From the IMG/VR virus record IMGVR_UViG_3300046519_000102, positions 1-39,532 of that record: a DNA stretch of 39,532 nt; one strand, 5' to 3'. This document shows, one piece after another, positions 1-6,205 of this stretch. The notes beneath the pieces were generated by a model. That model was not told where the DNA came from. It worked only from the letters and a program-made list of their open reading frames with translations, and searched no databases. The position numbers were made by a program, and so were the translations under genes. The DNA comes from a virus. How positions within the stretch are numbered: the stretch's first letter is position 1; each line of letters opens with the position of its first letter.

Positions 1-127
1 GGGGTGGGGTTGTGCGTTTCATGGCTGCACCTTCCGAAAGAAGCCGAGCGCGTTCAGCATGGCTTCGCAATCACAATCGTTGGACTTCCCATCGACTTCG
101 CCGAGCAACATCACCACGAACTTCTTA
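1..127. repeat. Terminal direct repeat (circular contig overlap), left copy
   Basis: Bases 1-127 are identical to 39406-39532. A repeat of exactly 127 bp is what a de Bruijn assembler with k=127 leaves on a circular sequence, so I read it as an assembly overlap rather than a biological terminal repeat. Genes on the minus strand run through the join in frame with 4-bp ATGA overlaps. The non-redundant genome is 39,405 bp. Confidence 0.95.
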
Positions 128-240
128 CCTTTGCTTGGCTTGAATCCGAAGGTGAACACACTGCCGGTAGATTCGCCGACACCGGTTTTGGTAAACGACT
201 TGGTGAACATTGCGTCACCATCGTGCAACTCCACGCTCAT
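19..240 (-). CDS. Small early protein, 73 aa, unknown function
   Basis: I do not recognise this protein. I chose the ATG at 240 because GGAGG lies 9 bases upstream; a longer frame reaching 300 would run through a terminator hairpin. The sequence begins MSVELHDGDAMF and holds a Gly/Lys-rich centre (GFKPSKGKKF), a short hydrophobic stretch (FVVMLLG) and a DCDCEA motif near the C-terminus that could bind metal. Its TGA overlaps the ATG of the next leftward gene, which continues through the circle join at 39427. This places it early in the long leftward operon of small phage genes. Confidence 0.7.
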   Translation of the reverse strand: MSVELHDGDAMFTKSFTKTGVGESTGSVFTFGFKPSKGKKFVVMLLGEVDGKSNDCDCEAMLNALGFFRKVQP

Positions 241-261
241 CACCCTGACCTCCAATCGCCC

Positions 262-290
262 AATAAAAAGCCCGGCGAACCGGGCTTTAC
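262..290 (-). terminator. Intrinsic terminator, leftward
   Basis: Read on the minus strand, a perfect 9-bp stem (AAAGCCCGG / CCGGGCTTT) closes a 4-base TTCG loop and is followed by TTTTTATTGG. It ends transcription of the genes to its right (290-1414) just before the gene that starts at 240. An early leftward transcript would have to read through it to reach the rest of the operon, as in lambda-type antitermination. Confidence 0.8.
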
Positions 291-496
291 TACCTCGCAT
301 AGACCTCCCTACGCGGGGTGATTCGCCTCCTGCCGGAGGGCTTTGACTGTCTGTTACATGGCTGCAAATCCTCCGCGTTGAGTTGAACCTGCATGGGGGT
401 GTGATCTGGCCGGTACTGATCTCCGGTTTGGGCGCCTAACTCGATAATCCTCAGTAGCTGCCCAGTGAGTTTCGACTCGCGCATCAGCCTGCGCAT
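290..496 (-). CDS. Small basic hypothetical protein, 68 aa
   Basis: An unrecognised frame with an ATG at 496 and a GGAG about 10 bases upstream. Its TAG ends immediately before the leftward terminator. The first half looks like an amphipathic helix (MRESKLTGQLLRIIELGAQ) and the C-terminus is strongly basic (GRRRITPRREVYAR), which fits a nucleic-acid-binding peptide but does not prove one. It follows the repeat protein gene by 75 bp. It could also be a chance open frame. Confidence 0.45.
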   Translation of the reverse strand: MRRLMRESKLTGQLLRIIELGAQTGDQYRPDHTPMQVQLNAEDLQPCNRQSKPSGRRRITPRREVYAR

Positions 497-571
497 TCAG
501 ATCACACTCCGATGAAGCCTCTCCATCACCAGAGAGATATCGGGCCGTTGCGCATGGCGGACGACGGAGAG

Positions 572-1414
572 TTAGACCTTGACGAATTTATTGTTCTCGT
601 CTAGGCGATAGGCGACTTCGGTCTCTATGCCGTCTTCGCCGACATAGGCGCTGTAGGTGCGGTAACGTTCGGACTTACTGCACCACTTACGGATACGCAG
701 CTCGGCTTTTTCGCCGCCAGTCAGCGTGGAGCCGTAGCCGCCAGTCAGCGTGGAGTCGTCGCCGCCAGTCAGCGTGGAGCCGTAGCCGCCAGTCAGCGTG
801 GAGCGGTTGCCGCCAGTCAGCGTGGAGCCGTAGCCGCCAGTCAGCGTGGAGCCGTAGCCGCCAGTCAGCGTGGAGCCGTAGCCGCCAGTCAGCGTGGAGT
901 CGTCGCCGCCAGTCAGCGTGGAGCCGTAGCCGCCAGTCAGCGTGGAGCCGTAGCCGCCAGTCAGCGTGGAGCCGTAGCCGCCAGTCAGCGTGGAGTCGTC
1001 GCCGCCAGTCAGCGTGGAGCGGTTGCCGCCAGTCAGCGTTACCCCAATGACCGCAACGCTTGCAGCGCGCGGTTCGTTTTCCAAGAGATATGCCGTTGCG
1101 CTGTGCTTATCGCCGATATGGCGAACTGTGCAAGACGGGAATTTCACCTTGCCGCCGAGCGACTTCAAGCTGCTGATAGGAGCTTCTACTACGAGCCACT
1201 TTGCATCGGGGCTTCCAATGCTGTTGCTGGCGCTCGAATCGCCTTGGCCGAATAACCAGCCATGCAGGCCGTGGCCGCATTCGTCGTCATCGCGCCAGTC
1301 TGGAGCGGTAACCACGGCGCCGATTTCTCTGGGCCATTGAAAACCGCCATGGCTGGTCAGGTCGGCATTGCAGGTGCGCAGAATCAATGCCGTTTCCGGC
1401 TTTGGAGTTTTCAT
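572..1414 (-). CDS. Repeat protein with 14 STLTGG octapeptide units
   Basis: 280 aa. The start is the ATG at 1414, with AAGGAAAA 7 bases upstream; the open frame reaches 1630 but lacks a ribosome site there. Residues 1-124 match a head domain common in Pseudomonas phage early proteins: an RTCNADLTSHGGF motif, APDW, and CGHGLHG. Residues 125-234 are tandem 8-residue units, STLTGG plus YG, DD or NR; related proteins carry TATAG-type repeats in the same place. Residues 235-280 end in YVGEDGI and FVKV, also typical of the family. The repeat should fold as a beta-solenoid, but this is inferred. It is the first gene after the left operators, so CI probably controls it. The function is unknown. Confidence 0.88.
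   Translation of the reverse strand: MKTPKPETALILRTCNADLTSHGGFQWPREIGAVVTAPDWRDDDECGHGLHGWLFGQGDSSASNSIGSPDAKWLVVEAPISSLKSLGGKVKFPSCTVRHIGDKHSATAYLLENEPRAASVAVIGVTLTGGNRSTLTGGDDSTLTGGYGSTLTGGYGSTLTGGYGSTLTGGDDSTLTGGYGSTLTGGYGSTLTGGYGSTLTGGNRSTLTGGYGSTLTGGDDSTLTGGYGSTLTGGEKAELRIRKWCSKSERYRTYSAYVGEDGIETEVAYRLDENNKFVKV
713..1042 (-). repeat. 24-bp tandem repeat array inside a coding region
   Basis: Thirteen full 24-bp units plus a partial one. An 18-base core coding for STLTGG is identical in every full copy, and the remaining 6 bases take only three forms: TACGGC (YG), GACGAC (DD) or AACCGC (NR). Order from the N-terminus: NR, DD, YG, YG, YG, DD, YG, YG, YG, NR, YG, DD, YG. All lengths stay in frame, so copy number can change without breaking the gene. 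Confidence 0.95.
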
Positions 1415-1790
1415 TGGGTTTTCCTTGTCGGGTTTGGCTTTCGAATGCCTCCCGGGGTTTGAGAGGCAGTCGTAAAGCCAGATGGCGATCCGGAAACAGC
1501 CAGATGCCATCTGAGGTGATGCAGGGGGCCGCGTTGCACGGTGTGTTGCTTCGTCCGCATCCCAAAGCACCCAGTCCCCTAGGTGCTTCAGTGATGCTTT
1601 CCACCGTGACCCGCTACTGGCGGCCGTCACCGGTTTGAATCTCTATGTCAAAGAACTTGTTTCAAGTCGGTCCTCTTGGGAGAGGGCTTGGAGATCACTT
1701 CGCTGATCCCGGGCTATCTGGCGGCTTCACCAGTCGTGTGGCGGGTCTTGTCAGGCCCTGGCGCCTCGGTGTTCTGTGGCGTTGAATTAA
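1415..1790. other. Long untranslated leader of the leftward operon
   Basis: About 375 bases between the left operators and the repeat protein gene, with no frame I can support. Leftward transcription from the left promoter would run through it as a leader RNA. Read leftward, AGTTCTTTGACA near 1656-1645 resembles a boxA antitermination element (consensus about TGCTCTTTAACA), but I see no convincing adjacent boxB hairpin. No N-like gene is visible. Confidence 0.4.
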
Positions 1791-1832
1791 AATTACCACT
1801 GGCATTATTGGTCGTCAATACCAATGGCAATA
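1791..1832. promoter_or_regulatory. Left operators (two CI/Cro sites) and leftward early promoter
   Basis: Two 17-mers, AATTACCACTGGCATTA (1791-1807) and CAATACCAATGGCAATA (1816-1832), have the same 7+3+7 palindromic layout (ACC-N3-GGC core) as the operators between cI and cro. Their centres, 1799 and 1824, are 25 bp apart, as on the right. A leftward -35 (TTGACG, 1818-1813) overlaps the outer site; with a 17-bp spacer the -10 (TAATTT, 1795-1790) falls in the inner site. The -10 is weak by eye. This is the counterpart of lambda OL/pL. Confidence 0.75.
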
Positions 1833-1907
1833 ATATTTTTCGTGGGCAATGAAAAAAATCAGCGACGGCCGATTAGGTGGGGGATGTGTGGCTAGACGGG
1901 CGTATCA

Positions 1908-1932
1908 GAAGCCCGGGGCGAACCGGGCCAAG
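1908..1932 (-). terminator. Possible terminator downstream of the repressor gene
   Basis: A GCCCGG / CCGGGC stem with a 6-base loop lies just past the end of the repressor gene. The following minus-strand sequence is TTCTGATA, a poor U-tract, so termination may be inefficient or Rho-assisted. Confidence 0.4.
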
Positions 1933-1942
1933 AGGGGGGGGG

Positions 1943-2719
1943 TTACCAAAGAACGGATGACCAGAAGACTCGACCCAGAACCACAATGCTTTGTTCCAGC
2001 ATTTCCTGTGCGGTGTATTCCTCATCAGCATGCTCTTCACGATTGAAGCTGCGCATTCTGATTCCACCACCTGGCAGTCGATAGAGCGTTTTAACCCGGA
2101 GCTGTCCGCCATGATCAATGGCGTACATTTTTCCATCAGTCACCGATGTGGTTCCTTGGTCCACACCTACTGTGCAGCCGTTCGGTAGGACCGGCTCCAT
2201 GCTATTGCCACTTACGGTTACACAGACAGCGTCAGAAGGCTGAACTCCCTGTTTTCGCATCGTTATCTTGCCAAGGCGCAGCTTTTGTTTGTGCGACTGC
2301 TGAACAGCTGTGCGGCCCTGTCCTGCGGACAACTCTACTTCCTTGAGGAATGGCACGTAGACCTCGTCGTCATCGAGTGGAGTGTCATCGTCCCACACCT
2401 CAACAGGGCCGAGAAACTCGGCGTTAGACAATTCGCGACGCAAACCACTGCCGCCCGTCGTCATTTTCGCAATTTCTTCTGACAGTCGCTCACTGAAGTC
2501 TGCGACCTCAATGCCAAGAATCCTGGCAAAGGCCGCCGCGACCGGTGCGTTTAGCGGATTCACGCCGTTGAGATAGTGGCTGACGGAGCTCTGATTCATA
2601 TCCAGAGCGTGCGCCAGCTTCTCCTGAGTCAAGCCCAAGGCGGATTTTCTAGAATTAAAGAGGGCCTTCAACCGAAGGCATTCCTCTTTCTTGTCTGGCG
2701 GTAAAGGTCTTTTGCTCAT
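1943..2719 (-). CDS. cI: CI-type prophage repressor (HTH + S24/LexA protease)
   Basis: 258 aa, normal for the family. Residues about 13-75 are an XRE-type helix-turn-helix (GLTQEKLAHAL then SSVSHYLNG). The C-terminal half is an S24/LexA-like self-cleavage domain with an Ala132-Gly133 scissile bond (ELSAGQG), nucleophile Ser173 in SGNSMEP and general base Lys210 in LRVKTL. RecA-stimulated self-cleavage and prophage induction follow from the family. It is divergent from cro across a three-operator region. There is no usable ribosome site ahead of the ATG; the predicted promoter would start transcription at the A of AUG, giving a leaderless message as for lambda cI made from pRM. Confidence 0.95.
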   Translation of the reverse strand: MSKRPLPPDKKEECLRLKALFNSRKSALGLTQEKLAHALDMNQSSVSHYLNGVNPLNAPVAAAFARILGIEVADFSERLSEEIAKMTTGGSGLRRELSNAEFLGPVEVWDDDTPLDDDEVYVPFLKEVELSAGQGRTAVQQSHKQKLRLGKITMRKQGVQPSDAVCVTVSGNSMEPVLPNGCTVGVDQGTTSVTDGKMYAIDHGGQLRVKTLYRLPGGGIRMRSFNREEHADEEYTAQEMLEQSIVVLGRVFWSSVLW

Positions 2720-2813
2720 CCCTAAATAATATTCCTTGCAGTATTAATACGACAAATGCCGTAGGTATTTACTTTCATAAATGCCATAGGTAATATTCAA
2801 TCCATGAACAACC
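2720..2813. promoter_or_regulatory. Right operator region: three CI/Cro sites with divergent promoters
   Basis: Three 17-bp sites: ATATTCCTTGCAGTATT (2729-2745), AAATGCCGTAGGTATTT (2754-2770) and AAATGCCATAGGTAATA (2779-2795), centred at 2737, 2762 and 2787, exactly 25 bp apart. Rightward promoter: TTTACT (2768-2773), 17-bp spacer, TAATAT (2791-2796), covered by the right and middle sites. Repressor promoter on the minus strand: TTGTCG (2755-2750), 18-bp spacer, TATTAT (2731-2726), start near 2719. The left site lies within this promoter and the middle site is centred near -43, as in lambda pRM. Confidence 0.82.
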
Positions 2814-2825
2814 ATGGAGTCAGCC

Positions 2826-3032
2826 ATGACCCGTATCCACATCAAGCAGTTTGCACAGGAGAAGGGCCAAGCCGAGGCAGCTCGCCTGCTCGACATGACC
2901 CAGGGCGGCATCAGCAAAGCCATTCGAGTAGGCCGCGACATCTACGTCACTCAGCACCCTGACGGCAGTTATACCGCCGAAGAAGTGCGTCCCTTTCCCT
3001 CGCAAGCGCCTGCCAAAAAATCAGCAGCCTGA
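2826..3032 (+). CDS. cro: Cro-like antirepressor
   Basis: 68 aa. I chose the ATG at 2826 because GGAG lies 7 bases upstream; an ATG at 2814 has none. The N-terminal half reads as a Cro helix-turn-helix (KQFAQEKGQAEAARLLDMTQGGISKAIR, residues 7-34 in outline: a glutamine/alanine-rich first helix, then TQGGISKAI as recognition helix). A short strand (DIYVTQHPDGSYTAEEV) fits the Cro dimer strand, and a Pro/Lys-rich tail follows. It is the first gene of the rightward operon and divergent from the repressor. It should compete for the same operators to shut down repressor synthesis. Confidence 0.88.
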   Translation: MTRIHIKQFAQEKGQAEAARLLDMTQGGISKAIRVGRDIYVTQHPDGSYTAEEVRPFPSQAPAKKSAA

Positions 3033-3063
3033 ATAACTTTCTAACCACGCAAGGAATCGACCT

Positions 3064-3252
3064 ATGTACACAGATCCTACCCACCTGCATGACAAGCCCA
3101 CCAAAGTTCGCCTGGATGACGCTGCCGACGAACTGCTGACCGCAATGGCCAGATATCAGCGCACCCAGAAAGCTGTATTGGCCCGCGAAATCCTTGAGCG
3201 TGGCCTGACCCAGATGATGGAAGAGCTTACCGCGAAGACAGACGTAGCCTGA
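3064..3252 (+). CDS. Small ribbon-helix-helix-like regulator
   Basis: 62 aa. The sequence opens MYTDPTHLHDKPTKVRLDD and goes on with AADELLTAMARYQRTQKAVLARE, the strand-helix-helix pattern of Arc/CopG-like DNA-binding proteins. Proteins with this MYTDPTHL opening are common just after cro in Pseudomonas temperate phages. An AAGGA lies upstream of the ATG. It probably regulates early transcription or lysogeny; the target is not visible. Confidence 0.75.
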   Translation: MYTDPTHLHDKPTKVRLDDAADELLTAMARYQRTQKAVLAREILERGLTQMMEELTAKTDVA

Positions 3253-3270
3253 AGTGGCTGGGGAGGGACT

Positions 3271-3459
3271 GTGCCTGAAACAAAAGAGCTGGACGTACAG
3301 CTCGACGGGAGAGGAATGGCTGAGTTGGAGCTGTTAGCCAAGCAAGAAGGCATTTCACCCGAAGAGCTCGCGGCACGAATCATCAACAAGGCCTTAGACC
3401 GTATGACCCGGCCGCCAAAAAGTCGAAGCAACATCGCTTCGCTGGGGCGTAAGGGCTGA
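3271..3459 (+). CDS. Second small ribbon-helix-helix-like protein, GTG start
   Basis: 62 aa. The GTG at 3271 is preceded by GGGGAGGGA at good spacing, and there is no competing ATG. The pattern is strand (ELDVQLDGRG), then MAELELLAKQEGISPEELAARIINKALDR, which matches an Arc/MetJ-like fold. The tail is basic (RPPKSRSN). It lies 18 bp after the preceding RHH-like gene; the two may be a diverged pair that act as homo- or heterodimers. Confidence 0.7.
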   Translation: MPETKELDVQLDGRGMAELELLAKQEGISPEELAARIINKALDRMTRPPKSRSNIASLGRKG

Positions 3460-3488
3460 TAAGTCCCCGAGGGACTATTGAGGATCTG

Positions 3489-3584
3489 ATGAATAAACCA
3501 ATCACAGAATCGCAGACACAAAAAAGCCGGGATTGCGCCCCGGCTTCTTGCATTGCGTCTTGCATAACACTCTGGAGCGAATAA
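3489..3584 (+). CDS. Possible 31-aa leader-type ORF containing a hairpin
   Basis: A short frame starting at an ATG preceded by GAGGATCTG; its TAA shares one base with the ATG of the next gene (TAATG). The product starts MNKPITESQTQKSRDC and is Cys-rich at the end. A GCCGGG / CCCGGC hairpin lies inside the frame, so the codons may matter less than translation across the hairpin, as in an attenuator. It could also be a chance frame. Confidence 0.3.
   Translation: MNKPITESQTQKSRDCAPASCIASCITLWSE
3518..3549. terminator. Hairpin in the early rightward transcript (attenuator or terminator)
   Basis: An AAGCCGGG stem pairs with CCCCGGCTT around an ATTGCG-type loop. On the plus strand the tail is TTCTTGC, a weak U-tract; on the minus strand it is TTTTTTGTG, a strong one. 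It lies in the lambda tR1-like position, between cro-proximal regulators and the replication genes. Confidence 0.5.
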
Positions 3585-3772
3585 TGGAACAGACCGTCAG
3601 TAGCGTCAACCCCAAATTCGTATCACATGCGCTGAGCTTCCATCAGGCAGCCGCCATGTATGCGGCAAACATGATCCGCTTCCAATACACCAAAGAATCC
3701 AAAGCGAAATGCCGCCGTGAGTGCCTGGAGCACTTGAAGGCCTCTCTGTCGCACGGAGGGGAATCGGCATGA
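3584..3772 (+). CDS. Small hypothetical protein before the replication genes
   Basis: 62 aa. The ATG at 3584 follows GGAG with 7 bases between; the frame is open further upstream but without a ribosome site. The sequence is mostly helical: FVSHALSFHQAAAMYAANMIRFQ, then KAKCRRECLEHLKASL. I cannot assign a function. Its stop overlaps the start of O by 4 bases (ATGA), so the two are probably translated together. It holds the position where lambdoid phages encode CII, but it has no recognisable helix-turn-helix. Confidence 0.72.
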   Translation: MEQTVSSVNPKFVSHALSFHQAAAMYAANMIRFQYTKESKAKCRRECLEHLKASLSHGGESA

Positions 3773-4590
3773 GCAATGTCATCCAACTGAAATCAGCCGG
3801 GGGCTTTACCCGGATGGACAATGATCTGTATGAGGCCCTCATTGGGGCTGATCTGTCGGGGCGTGAGCTGCGCGTTGCCCTGGCTATTCACAGGCTCACC
3901 AGTGGCTTCAACAAAGAATCCGTGAAGGTTGCAGCGCTGTATGTCTCAAAGATGCTCTACGGCGCTGAGAGAGGGGAATCTGAGCGCGCCAACGTATCTC
4001 GGGCCATCAATTCCCTGATCCGCCAGCGTGTTCTTTTCCGTGATGGTGGCAGTCGTGATCCGATCACTTTCCTACCTGTTTCCGAATGGAAAATTGATCA
4101 AGAATCCACCGTGTTGAAATCTACACACTGTGTTGAAAAAGCACATGCCACTGTGTCGAAAATTACACACATAAAAGACATAAATACAAATCTAACTGCT
4201 AACGCAGTTGTCGCCGCTGACGCTTCGACCGGTGAGGTTGTGAAATCTGAACCGGAACAGCAAGCCACCCCAGAACCTGACCAACCAGCTCCAGCCAAAG
4301 CCGACCGCATCCCCTACGGCAAGATCGCTGAGATCTACAACGCCGTGTGCGGTGAGCTGCTGCCCAAGTGCCTGAAGCTCTCGACCAAGCGCAAGAACCT
4401 GATCAAGGGCTGCTGGAACCTGGAAATCAACGGAGTTCACCCGTTCCGCAAGGGCGAGTTCTGGACCCTGTACTTCACCGACTGCCTGAAGAACAAGCAT
4501 TGGACCGGCGATAACGATCGTGGCTGGACTGCAGACATCGAGTTTCTGACCAAGCAGGACAAGGTCCTGAAAGTGTTGGAGGCCCTATGA
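3769..4590 (+). CDS. O: Replication protein O (origin-binding)
   Basis: 273 aa. Residues 8-105 carry the phage replication O domain: GGFTRMDNDLYEAL, LSGRELRVALAIHRLT, then a winged-helix stretch with ANVSRAINSLI as likely recognition helix. A low-complexity linker (residues about 145-185, Ala/Pro/Glu-rich) joins a C-terminal domain that in lambda O contacts the helicase machinery. DNA coding for the linker start contains iterons and an A/T-rich run, as in lambda ori. The start at 3769 is set by the ATGA overlap. The next gene overlaps in the same way and encodes a DnaB-type helicase, so O probably loads or recruits it directly. Confidence 0.92.
   Translation: MSNVIQLKSAGGFTRMDNDLYEALIGADLSGRELRVALAIHRLTSGFNKESVKVAALYVSKMLYGAERGESERANVSRAINSLIRQRVLFRDGGSRDPITFLPVSEWKIDQESTVLKSTHCVEKAHATVSKITHIKDINTNLTANAVVAADASTGEVVKSEPEQQATPEPDQPAPAKADRIPYGKIAEIYNAVCGELLPKCLKLSTKRKNLIKGCWNLEINGVHPFRKGEFWTLYFTDCLKNKHWTGDNDRGWTADIEFLTKQDKVLKVLEAL
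4110..4190. other. ori: Putative replication origin within O: iterons plus A/T-rich run
   Basis: Three related sites of 19 bases at 4110-4128, 4129-4147 and 4152-4170 share TGTGT(T/C)GAAA at the left and ACAC or CACA at the right, so each is a partial palindrome. They are followed by an A/T-rich stretch (ATAAAAGACATAAATAC, 4171-4187) in otherwise GC-rich DNA. Iterons in the middle of O followed by an unwinding region is the lambda arrangement. Function is inferred. Confidence 0.65.
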
Positions 4591-5990
4591 TTACTGATCG
4601 CCCATTGGTGTCGATGGAGGCCGAGCACGGAGTTGTCGGCGCGTTGTTCATCAAGCCTGAACTGATCGAAACCATCGGCGCCACGCTCAGCGCTGCCGAT
4701 TTTTACGATCAAGACGTTGCTGAGATCTACACGTTGATCCTGGCAGCACGCTCCGCAGGCCGGCCGGCTGACCCGGTTTCCATCGCCGACATCCGTCACG
4801 AACTCTCGAGCGGGGATCTGACGCTGATTCGAGCTGCCGAGATCATGAACGGTGTGCCAAGCGCCGCAAATGGCATCGAGTATGCACGCATCGTGGTAGA
4901 ACGCGCCAAGGCCCGCAAGATCGCCGAGATCGGTCAATCCATCATCGACATGGCAAGTCATGCCCGCCCGTTGGCAGGGATCATTGCAGACGCCCAGGAA
5001 GCCGTTCTGTCGCTCAACAGTGAAGACGACGAGCCGGATGTCATCACGCTTCGGGAGGCGCTCGGCCCCGTCGTCGACGAAATGGACGCGCGCTTCAACG
5101 GCGAAGGCATCAACGGCCACGCAACAGGCCTGAAGGACCTGGACGAATTGTTACAGGGTCTGCGCGGTTCGCACGTCATCATCGTTGCCGGGCGTCCGGG
5201 TACAGGCAAAACCACGCTGGCCCTTGGGATCGCCGAGCAGCTCACCATCCGTGACCACAAGTCGGCACTGGTTTTCTCGCTGGAGATGTCCGCCAAAGAG
5301 CTTTCCAAGCGCAGCCTGGCGTCTTCCTCGGCCGTGACACTGGGGAACATCGACACCGGGCAGGCAATGGCGCATGACGACCAGATCACCAAGATCAAGG
5401 GCGCCGTGAGCCGCATGCATGCCGCCGACCTGCGTATCTGCCAGAAGGGCGGGCTGCCTCTCAGCCGCATCCGTAACATCGCCCGCTTCCAACACAAGGC
5501 CAAGCCGCTTGACCTGATTGTCATTGACTACATCGGGCTGATAGCGCCAGAGGCCGGCTCGCGTCATCAGAACCGCAACCTCGAGCTTGGCGCCATCAGC
5601 CGCGGGCTCAAGGGAATGGCCAAGGAACTGAACGTGCCGGTCATGGTCCTGGCCCAGCTCAACCGCAGTATCGAAACCCGCGCCAGCAAAAAGCCGCAAA
5701 TGTCCGACCTGCGCGACTCCGGCGAGATTGAGCAGGACGCCGACATCATCATCATTGCTCACCGGGACGCGGATTCCGATCAAGGCAAAAGCGGAGTGAC
5801 TGAGCTGGACATCGTCAAGCACCGGCACGCCTCTGTAGGTCATTGCCTTGTGCAGCACCAGGGCGAGTTCGCACGGTTCGTCAACTACGCCGGGCAGCGT
5901 GAACAGCAGCAAGAGCAGGAACATCGTCAGCCACCACCGCGCAACAGCAAGTCCTTCCTCAACAACTTCAACCCGCAAGGAGGCTTCTGA
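4587..5990 (+). CDS. dnaB: Replicative DNA helicase, DnaB family
   Basis: 467 aa, close to bacterial DnaB. The N-terminal helical domain (residues about 8-105) contains EAEHGVVGAL and ADPVSIADI. The RecA-like ATPase core follows TGLKDLDELLQGL, with Walker A AGRPGTGKTT at 201-210, SLEMS at 231-235 and Walker B LIVIDY at 310-315. LAQLNRSIE, then SDLRDSGEIEQDAD, are DnaB motifs H3 and H4. The C-terminus is Gln-rich and disordered. It unwinds DNA at the phage fork as a hexamer. Having its own helicase means that the phage need not capture the host DnaB; no lambda P-like loader is present. Confidence 0.96.
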   Translation: MITDRPLVSMEAEHGVVGALFIKPELIETIGATLSAADFYDQDVAEIYTLILAARSAGRPADPVSIADIRHELSSGDLTLIRAAEIMNGVPSAANGIEYARIVVERAKARKIAEIGQSIIDMASHARPLAGIIADAQEAVLSLNSEDDEPDVITLREALGPVVDEMDARFNGEGINGHATGLKDLDELLQGLRGSHVIIVAGRPGTGKTTLALGIAEQLTIRDHKSALVFSLEMSAKELSKRSLASSSAVTLGNIDTGQAMAHDDQITKIKGAVSRMHAADLRICQKGGLPLSRIRNIARFQHKAKPLDLIVIDYIGLIAPEAGSRHQNRNLELGAISRGLKGMAKELNVPVMVLAQLNRSIETRASKKPQMSDLRDSGEIEQDADIIIIAHRDADSDQGKSGVTELDIVKHRHASVGHCLVQHQGEFARFVNYAGQREQQQEQEHRQPPPRNSKSFLNNFNPQGGF

Positions 5991-6205
5991 TGGCCGACGA
6001 AATCGATATCGCGCAAGAGCGCATTGAGGCCGACATGGCCCATCGGATCGCAACACGCACGGTTTACACCGGCATCAGTGCCACTGAATGCGACTGCGGC
6101 GAAGAGATCCCGGAAGGCCGCCGTGTGGCTATTCCGGGGGTGAAGCTGTGCGCTGCGTGCCAGTCCATCAGCGACGTGAAAACGAAGGGGGTGCGCCGTG
6201 GGTAA
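5990..6205 (+). CDS. DksA/TraR-family zinc-finger protein
   Basis: 71 aa. A helical N-terminus (MADEIDIAQERIEADMAHRI) precedes a four-cysteine zinc finger: Cys34, Cys36 (CDCGEEIP), Cys54 and Cys57 (CAACQ). This is the pattern of the short phage TraR/DksA proteins that bind the RNA polymerase secondary channel and mimic DksA with ppGpp. The acidic tip expected in the N-terminal helices (Glu, Asp) is there. Its start overlaps the helicase stop by one base (TGATG), and the next gene overlaps it by 8 bases. Confidence 0.88.
   Translation: MADEIDIAQERIEADMAHRIATRTVYTGISATECDCGEEIPEGRRVAIPGVKLCAACQSISDVKTKGVRRG

Noticed and set aside
713-1042. Regular repeats that could suggest a CRISPR array
   Set aside because: The repeats are 24 bp with only 6-bp variable parts, stay in frame throughout and encode STLTGG units; no spacers and no cas genes.
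713-1042. Possible variable region of a diversity-generating retroelement
   Set aside because: Changes are not confined to adenines, no template repeat was seen and there is no reverse transcriptase gene in the genome.
1287-1604. 105-codon minus-strand frame in the leader before the repeat gene
   Set aside because: It runs out of frame into the real repeat protein gene and lacks a ribosome site; composition is unlike the neighbours.
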